A stretch of 64,000 nt of DNA, from assembly GCA_928085145.1 (NCBI GenBank), contig OV725079.1, positions 50,974,308 to 51,038,307 on the forward strand, given 5' to 3'. Made by a program: the position numbers and the translations under genes. This document shows positions 57,749 to 64,000 of this stretch, piece after piece; positions within the stretch are counted from its first letter, which is position 1; every line of letters starts with the position of its first letter. The notes under the pieces are model-generated. The model was not told the DNA's origin. It saw nothing but the letters and a program-made list of their open reading frames with translations, and searched no databases. Source of the stretch: Nezara viridula. Its lineage: Eukaryota > Arthropoda > Insecta > Hemiptera > Pentatomidae.

Positions 57749-57991
57749 CACTACGGGGGGAGGGGGCTTTAGGGCTGAAGCCCTCCCCTCCCCCAAAATG
57801 GTATAATATAACTTAAAGTATTATTGTTCGTGTAATTACATTTAAAAGAACTTTAGGAATCACTTAACCACCATTTCATATAGGTAGTGAGTTTCTTTCT
57901 TTTTTCATAAGTAATTATCGTTATTTTTATAAAAAAAAAAAAAAGCATTCTGGCTGAAGCCCCCCAAAATTAAATCCTGGATCCGCTAGTG
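57749..57991 (-). mobile_element. MITE family A, copy 3 (inverted)
   Basis: Reverse-complement relative of 438-716. The right edge is CCTGGATCCGCTAGTG and the left edge CACTACGGGGGGAGGG. It lacks the TTTTTAATATTTTTTTCG segment seen in copy 1. Flanks GGACAA/GCCACG show no clear duplication, and it ends directly against a Jockey 3' fragment. Confidence 0.78.
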
Positions 57992-57994
57992 GCC

Positions 57995-58200
57995 ACGACT
58001 GACATGCTCATAAGGAGACTGAAAAGGAGCTGGATGAGAGATCTCCTCATCTAAATCAAATAAGTAAATAATGACCAGGAAGATGTAATGCTGGATGAAA
58101 AAATCCTTGCTCATGCCTATAATGCCAATCCTCATCATCACAACACATCTGATTGTCAATACCATGACAGGTGCGGATAGATAGTTAAAAAGAAAACAAA
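57995..58200 (+). mobile_element. Jockey-like 3' end (plus)
   Basis: MLIRRLKRSWMRDLLI-stop (58010-58057) followed by UTR blocks GACCAGGAAGATG..., ATGCTGGATGAAAAAATCC and CTGATTGTCAATACCATGAC. These match 44303-44430 and 15128-15250. Confidence 0.82.
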
Positions 58201-58332
58201 ATTGTTAAATAAATTAAATTATAATAAAATAATATCTCATTTTCGGACTTCAAAATGGCCCCAAGCGCTGACTGAAACGTCAAAAAATGATATTATGAAA
58301 GAAATAAAAGATTGATGGAAAATGGTCTTGAA

Positions 58333-59638
58333 TTTATGAAAAAGAAAATATGTTTTTCTTATTTTAAATTTAAAAAAAAAACTGCAATAAATCGATTGAT
58401 ATATTATATCATATATATTAATAGCGAAGGCAGAAAATAATAATAAAAACTAATGTTAAAATTTTATAAAATCTATTTTTTCGGCTCCTCAGGCACACTC
58501 AGACATGGATTTAATATTTTTCGACATCACCCAAAAGTTTCATTAATATCAGTAACAACAGTCTTCCTTTGTCAGTAGTTTTCAATAACCAGAATGATGT
58601 TTGATTCTAATCCTCCCTAGGAACCTTTAAACCCAGTTCAATACTAGTATAATATTTATATATACGTATATTGAACATAAACAGCTCAAAACACCTCAGT
58701 TGCTCCCTAACTCTCAGTCTGTACCGAGTGCGTTTTTTTTTCGGAACCGAAGTTATCGAGTTACGGAATGATTCGAGGCCAAAACTCCCTGGTACGCGAT
58801 TCTTGATTGTTTGAAGACCGGCAAGTAACATGTATGTTTTTTTCTATAACCGTTTTAAAAGTTTTAAAACTAGCTCGGAAACATGTTTTCCTGGTCTAAA
58901 ATTGTTTTATGAAAATATTTGTTGTTTTTTTCTAAGATAAGATAAGAAAATCTATATTTGATATGATTATATTACAGGAGAATGAGGACTCAGTTTTTGT
59001 TTTATTTATTTACAATTCGAATAGCACAAACAAGTCTTTAAACTCTTTATATAAATCTCTTAGGATTTAAACAAAAATCTTTAAGGTGTGTACATTTCGA
59101 AGATAACAAATATCGTAGCAGTTTATAATATTTATATTTAAACGTTACAAATTTCCTCTTGTATTTATCAAACCTTTCAACATCATATTTCGGATTTATA
59201 TTTATATATTTTTTCAACCAATCAGCTTTTTGATTAAAAAAACAACAACATAAAATGAAAAATGTGGTTTATATTGCCGAATTCTAACAGCATTAGGAGG
59301 CATAACAGAATAAATGTAGATTGTGAGGTTAATTGTCTTAAAATAAAATAAAATTCGTTAATTTAATGAATCAAAATAAACTAGATATGGAATTCAACTA
59401 TAAATTTAATTTTATAGTTTTAAATAGATACCAATAATTTGTTATATAATAAAAAAATTAATAGCCGTGTTGGTCCTTAAAAAAAATTAAAATAAATTAT
59501 CTATCAAAGTCTAATCGAAACTGAAATGAAATGATTTATAACGTTTCGTTCGTACCATTGTCATCCATAAATTTATTTATATTACTTAGTTAAATAAAAG
59601 TTACTTATTTTAAACCTATCTTAAATAAATTTTTCCTT

Positions 59639-59705
<67 letters not shown>

Positions 59706-59826
59706 AATATAACACTACCTCTTATTTTACTAGGTCTATATTTATATCATCATTTTAAAAATAGATATCAGACAAGAACGATATAGATTTAGAATAGTGG
59801 ATTGATGGTTGACTGTAGTAATTTAA
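58333..59826. other. Unassigned; (TA)n at 59646-59701
   Basis: GC-richer patch 58720-58810 with a 74-codon minus frame (58607-58831) and no recognised domain. The rest is AT-rich. Confidence 0.45.
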
Positions 59827-60030
59827 GAGAAGTTGGTTGGGGTGTTCAGTAAAAAATAAATAAATTAAAAATAAATAAATTATATTTTTATATTTGCCGA
59901 CGTTTCGACCCAAAGTTTAAGCCTTCATCAGGGCTACGAAAAGCCCAAATAACAATATGAGAAAATATTAAACTTATGAAAAAAAAAATAATAAAAATAG
60001 ATTTAGCGATGTAGTCCGTTTCCAGTCTTC
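59827..60030 (-). mobile_element. Penelope-like terminal block, single copy
   Basis: Starts GAGAAGTTGGTTGGGG, resembling the ends of the 12787-13248 and 16521-17797 elements. A/T-rich spacing and the ribozyme-like motif (59896-59934) follow. No inverted partner was found within the next few kb, so it may be a truncated solo terminal repeat. The right limit is arbitrary. Confidence 0.55.
59896..59934 (-). ncRNA. Hammerhead-ribozyme-like motif, complete core
   Basis: Minus strand in order: GCC; CUGAUGA (59931 to 59925); one extra A; a stem GGCUU pairing with GGGUC (with GU pairs, extendable) around an A/U loop; GAAAC (59906 to 59902); GUC; GGC. GCC and GGC can form helix I, AC/GU a 2-bp helix III, and GUC is the preferred cleavage triplet. 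The extra A before helix II departs from the textbook core. Such minimal motifs with tiny helix III are known from Penelope-like elements, where they act as dimers. Confidence 0.7.
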
Positions 60031-60866
60031 ATAGATTATTTGTCCCAATGTGTCATTAATATAAATTAGTATATATATATATTGTTTTTAATTTATCGAA
60101 AGAGTAAATTTATTTATTTGATATATGACGGATTGCTCATGAGTTGTAGTGTAACGTTAAAAATTATCCGAGAAAGTTGGGGTAAGATTTTTCATTTATA
60201 AAATACTCAGAATATAGTTTTCAATTTCTGCTTGAAGAATACATAAATGAAAAAGAACATAGACGCTAATGAGAAACTTGTTTAATGTCTGTGAAAGGCA
60301 TATGAAAAAATAAATGTATTTCAGTATTTCATTAAGTCGAGTGAAGGGTCGTACATCAACGAGATAAAAAAAAAAAAAAAAGTTAAACAATCGTAGGCGG
60401 TAGTTTGAAGAAATTTCTACAAATTAAGTGTCCGGTATCAATTTAATACAAATAAAAATTATAATCTAGGAATAAATGATGCATTGATAACTTCTCTGCT
60501 TGATTAATTGTTGTAAAATTAATTGTTCTTAATTGATTTTAATTAAATCTAGATAAATTAAAATTAAACTTAAACTTAATTTAATTTATTTGAACATTAA
60601 CTTAAAAATACAAAAACCAAGTGACTTTGTTTATCCATGTTCAGGAAATAAAATTAAAATGCCGGTGCACTTTTTGATTAAAAACTTGTCTTTAATAACT
60701 ACATTATACTTAAGTTAATTAAATTTAAAGTAGCAACTTTAATAATTTACTTTACTTTACTTTCAAGAATTTCCACAGATGATAATATATCTCTTGTAAA
60801 ATCTATTAGTTTTTGTTTATTTTTCTTTTTATTTCATATTTTTTTTATTTATTATAATTTTAAAAT
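60031..60866. other. Unassigned AT-rich DNA
   Basis: Nothing recognised. Confidence 0.4.
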
Positions 60867-61143
60867 AGGGAGCGGGGTGGCTCAGTGGATGAGCACTGAC
60901 TTCCAGACCTCAAGGTCACAGGTTCGAAACCAACTGATGACTAGCAATTTTTCATCAGCCGTGGATCGACCCTGGGGCCGAGAGACCCACCTGGGGCAAA
61001 CCCAGCTTCTATAAAGTGGGTACTCTCAATTAAATAATTAATTAAGGGGGAAAACCTGGCGGTTGAGCGTGATATTGGCCCACAGTATAACAGTACCTCC
61101 TCACATAGTACTGACCTCAAGACCCTTTTTACGGTTTTTATAC
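60867..61143 (+). mobile_element. SINE family 1, full-length (plus)
   Basis: Head GGGAGCGGGGTGGCTCAGTG with A box TGGCTCAGTGG (60878-60888). B box GGTTCGAAACC (60921-60931) follows. Body CAGCTTCTATAAAGTGGGTA, a (TTAA)-rich linker, and CCTGGCGGTTGAGCGTGAT. It ends with a T-rich tail (CCCTTTTTACGGTTTTTA). A possible short duplication TTTTAAAAT flanks it but is AT-only. The anticodon-loop position CTTCCAG is shared with the minus copy. Confidence 0.92.
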
Positions 61144-61463
61144 TTTTAAAATTATTTAAAATATTTTCAAGAAAGAAAACAAGATTATAAATATCTAATC
61201 AATCCAGACTTATATTTTCGGGGAAAAAAAATTTGGAGATCCCTTGAGCCTCGGGGATTATTCGAGTTCGAGACAACAAATGTTATATAAATTTTATATA
61301 ACGCTGAACAGGTAAGATGACACTATAAAGCAAACGAGGAACGTGAGAAACACAAAACAAAAGTTTATTGAGGCTATTACTTTAGGTTTCATAGGAACTA
61401 ACAACTTTTCATGAAATATTTAACATCTTATGTAATGGAAGCTCAATATTTCTATTATTTATA

Positions 61464-61528
<65 letters not shown>

Positions 61529-62028
61529 GTAATAATGAATTAGATATATTATCAAATTTGTGCACTGAAAACCTTAATGTACTAAATAAAATACAAAGAG
61601 CTACATTTGAGTCCTTTGTTATTTTAACTGTATTCTCTAGATGTTTTGTTAATTAAATCTTTCACCAAAGTGGTTAGCTTCCGAGTTTACAATGTACTGC
61701 TACTTGACATGTAATGACTAAAAAATATCCGTGAATGATACACAGTTCAATCTCAGTATCTTGGACATATGAAGTAAGAATACGGCAGAAATGCGAATTC
61801 AAAAAAATAATAATTGAGTAAAAAAAAAAAGTGGGATGGCGAATGGAAAGTTTTGTTGAGGACTAACACTAATTATTAACATTAATTAAATTTAATTAAC
61901 GTTAAAATAACGTACGCAGAGATTGCATGCCTTCTATTTTCGGCAAACCTTTTGTATTATATTAAGCGTTATTTTCTTTCAAATAATTTAGGGGGGGCAA
62001 CAGCTCTCCTGGGAAGCCATGCCTTGAT
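61144..62028. other. Unassigned; (TA)n at 61469-61526
   Basis: The (TA)n tract is about 58 bp. No coding signature. Confidence 0.5.
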
Positions 62029-62316
62029 CACTAGTGGATTCAGGGAGGACTGGGTGCTCTTCCCTCAGATGGAATTTTTTTTTTCGTGGGTCCATATTTG
62101 TTTCTCTGAGTGATTTTAGCTGAATACTTAAACAATTTCAATTTTTAAATTTCAATTCATGTACTACATTTACTAGAACGTAATCAAGTATCAAGAAGAA
62201 TTATAAAAATTTGATCCCTAAAATTTTATTATTCTTGTAATTTCTTTTATTAAAATAAAAAAAAAAAAAACAGTTAACCCCTCGAAAAAAAAATCCTGTA
62301 TCCGCAAAAGGCAGTG
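62029..62316 (+). mobile_element. MITE family A, diverged copy 4
   Basis: Left end CACTAGTGGATTCAGG, right end CCTGTATCCGC...GGCAGTG, approximate inverted repeats. An internal CCCCTCG block sits near the right end. It is more diverged than copies 1-3. Confidence 0.6.
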
Positions 62317-62468
62317 GCAACAAATCCTTCTCCTGCAATATGTTAGAAATAAAAACAATGAAGGGCCTTCATAAGTAAAACGAACAAAAAGAACTAAATT
62401 AAAAAAAAAAAATGCTTTTTATACATACGAATTATTATACCAAAAAATGTTTTCAAGTTAGTATATAA

Positions 62469-63864
62469 ATTTTTCTATTTAATACATTTATTCCCTCTGA
62501 GGTCAAATACCTTTTACGGAAAATCACACCTCGCAAATCTCCTGGATATGACCTTCTAACCCCACAGATCCTTCGACAACTTCCATCTAAAGCCATCATA
62601 TTTCTTACATATATATACAATTGCATCCTACGAACTACCCACTTCCCTCTTTTATGGAAACATTCCACCATCGTCCTCTTCTTGAAACCAGGCAAACCTT
62701 CCAACAATACAGCATCCTATAGACCAATTAGCCTACTCCCAATCCTCTCAAAAATTTTTGAAAAGATCCTACTGAAACGAATCCTACCTATAATTGAATC
62801 CTATAACCTTCCTACTCATCAATTCGGATTTCGTTCCCAACATTCCACTGTCCAGCAAGGACTCCGAGTTGTTGACCATATATCCTCAACCCTAGAAAGC
62901 AAGCAGTATTGCTCGGGTGCATTTCTGGACATAGCGCAAGCTTTTGACCGGGTATGGCACGCCGGATTACTCTTCAAGCTTAAAATCCATCTACCACAGT
63001 CCTTATACCTAGTACTCCTATCTTTCCGACCGCTCCCTCCGAGTTCGCTGTGGCACCGAATTCTCCGACTGTTACTCAATTGAGGCTGGCGTTCCTCAAG
63101 GCAGCGTCTTGGGCCCCATCCTTTACATTCTCTTTACCGCTGATATTCCTGTCCATCCCGATACCCTCCTGGCAACTTTCGCTGATGATACTGCTATCCT
63201 TTCTTCCAACTCAGATCCTGAAACAGCGTCCGCAAACTTACAAAGGCACCTCTTCCTGATTGAACACTGGTGTAAGAAATGGCGCATTAAGGTAAACGAA
63301 TCTAAATGTAAACACATTACCTTCACCCTTCGGCGTAATATCTGCCCACCAGTTTATTTTAACTCCATCCAGCTTCCTTTCTCAGATACAGTCCGGTATC
63401 TTGGCTTTCTCTTAGACAGACGACTAACATGGAATCCACATACTCGACTTAAAAGACAGGAACTTAACAGACGATATGGCCAGCTATATAGACTACTGAA
63501 TAGAAAATCTAAACTTTCTGGTGAAAACAAATTACTGATCTACAAGACAATACTGAAACCCATCTGGACTTACGGACTAGAACTATGGGGAACAGCCAAA
63601 TTTTCTAATATCAAACGCATTCAATCCTTTCAGTCTAAAGTCCTCCGTACAATAGTCAATGCTCCCTTCTATGTAACCAATAAAACCCTACATCATGACC
63701 TTAATATCCCATTTATTCTTGATCTTATCCCAGCCAAATTTTCCAAATTTCACCAGAACCTTTCTCATCACCCAAATCTCGTTGTACAATCCCTATCAAG
63801 CACCACCCATCCCTACAATCCCCTTCGTAGGTTAAAGCGGCAGTGGCCACGAGACCTTTTGTAA
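62469..63864 (+). pseudogene. Jockey-like reverse transcriptase, 5'-truncated
   Basis: The frame is open from 62469. It runs KITPRKSPGYDLLTPQIL (RT motif 1 region), LKPGKPSNNTASYRPISLLP, FGFRSQHSTVQQ and GAFLDIAQAFDRVWHAGLL (motif A with FLDIAQAFD). A single frameshift near 63015 follows, then SYLSDRSLRVRCG, AGVPQGSVLGPILYILFTAD, FADDTAIL (catalytic, 63180-63203) and the thumb. It ends HPYNPLRRLKRQWPRDLL-stop (63862-63864). Both catalytic regions are intact, so only the frameshift and the missing endonuclease and ORF1 break it. This is the youngest-looking copy in the window. Confidence 0.95.
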
Positions 63865-64000
63865 ATATGGATATTTTGGAGTTCTAGCAATGGCCAGATT
63901 CTCCACTCAAGTCATGAGTGTCTGTGGCTGTAGCGCTCTTACTCATTCTCCGCTGGTTTAAAATACCAGTGAAGTGGCTGAGGGAGAAGCGTAGGGATCT
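63865..64000 (+). mobile_element. 3' UTR of the Jockey-like element, cut by window end
   Basis: TTTGGAGTTCTAGCAATGGC and CATGAGTGTCTGTGGCTGTA match the minus strand of 2480-2630. The element should continue about 300 bp past the window. Confidence 0.9.

Larger units (their letters stand above)
57511..58332. mobile_element. Inverted-repeat element, second motif family
   Basis: 57511-57597 and 58249-58332 are inverted copies (~85 bp): TTCAAGGCCATTTTCC, TTTTATTTCTTT, then an AACGTTTC block and AGCGCTTGGGCCATTTT. On the minus strand the left copy reads UGAAAAUGG, the 12-nt palindrome CCAAGCGCUUGG, then CGAAAC-GUU, resembling a decayed hammerhead core. The interior contains a MITE A copy and a Jockey 3' end, so it is nested. 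Confidence 0.65.

Overview
This is a 64 kb piece of a very AT-rich nuclear genome, dense in microsatellites and homopolymers. It looks like a metazoan and most likely an arthropod (inference). The evidence is the mix of Jockey-like, I-like and RTE-like non-LTR retrotransposons, foldback elements resembling Penelope-like elements, two tRNA-derived SINE families, hAT-like and Harbinger-like miniature elements, and the start of a U2 snRNA sequence. I could not name the species. I recognised no intact host protein-coding gene. Almost every open frame I could explain is a decayed retrotransposon fragment.

Layout. 0-5 kb: a hAT-like MITE, a repeat built of ~185-bp units, a 5'-truncated Jockey-like insertion flanked by 65-bp direct repeats, two decayed Jockey C-termini, a 245-bp hAT MITE with perfect 8-bp target duplication, and a SINE. 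8-15 kb: two complex copies of the ~187-bp unit repeat with hairpin ends. One sits beside a short coding-like segment whose only differences from its partner copy are synonymous. In the same interval are an I-like retrotransposon 3' end and a 462-bp foldback element. 16-20 kb: a 1.3-kb inverted-repeat element with 13-bp target duplication, then Jockey and RTE remnants. 20-36 kb: scattered RT fragments, a second hAT MITE and long unassigned AT-rich stretches. 36-47 kb: SINEs, a palindromic MITE with a paralogous empty site, non-LTR C-terminal fragments, and inverted copies of the unit repeat. 47-51 kb: a non-LTR 3' end, a retroposed piece carrying the first 36 nt of U2 snRNA, and a second SINE family. 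51.7-57.1 kb: a composite flanked by Harbinger-like inverted repeats (TAA target duplication) that contains an internally deleted Jockey. 57-64 kb: a nested inverted-repeat element, a hammerhead-ribozyme-like motif, a SINE, and the best-preserved Jockey-like reverse transcriptase, which runs off the window end.

Common thread. At least three repeat families carry, near an end, the arrangement CUGAWGA (or a decayed form), a short hairpin, then GAAAC. That is the core layout of hammerhead ribozymes known from Penelope-like elements. The copy at 59.9 kb (minus strand) also has a GUC triplet and a short closing helix. In the 12.8-kb foldback, one arm has lost exactly the 48 bp that hold this motif while the rest of the arm is kept. 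These are the signals most worth testing.
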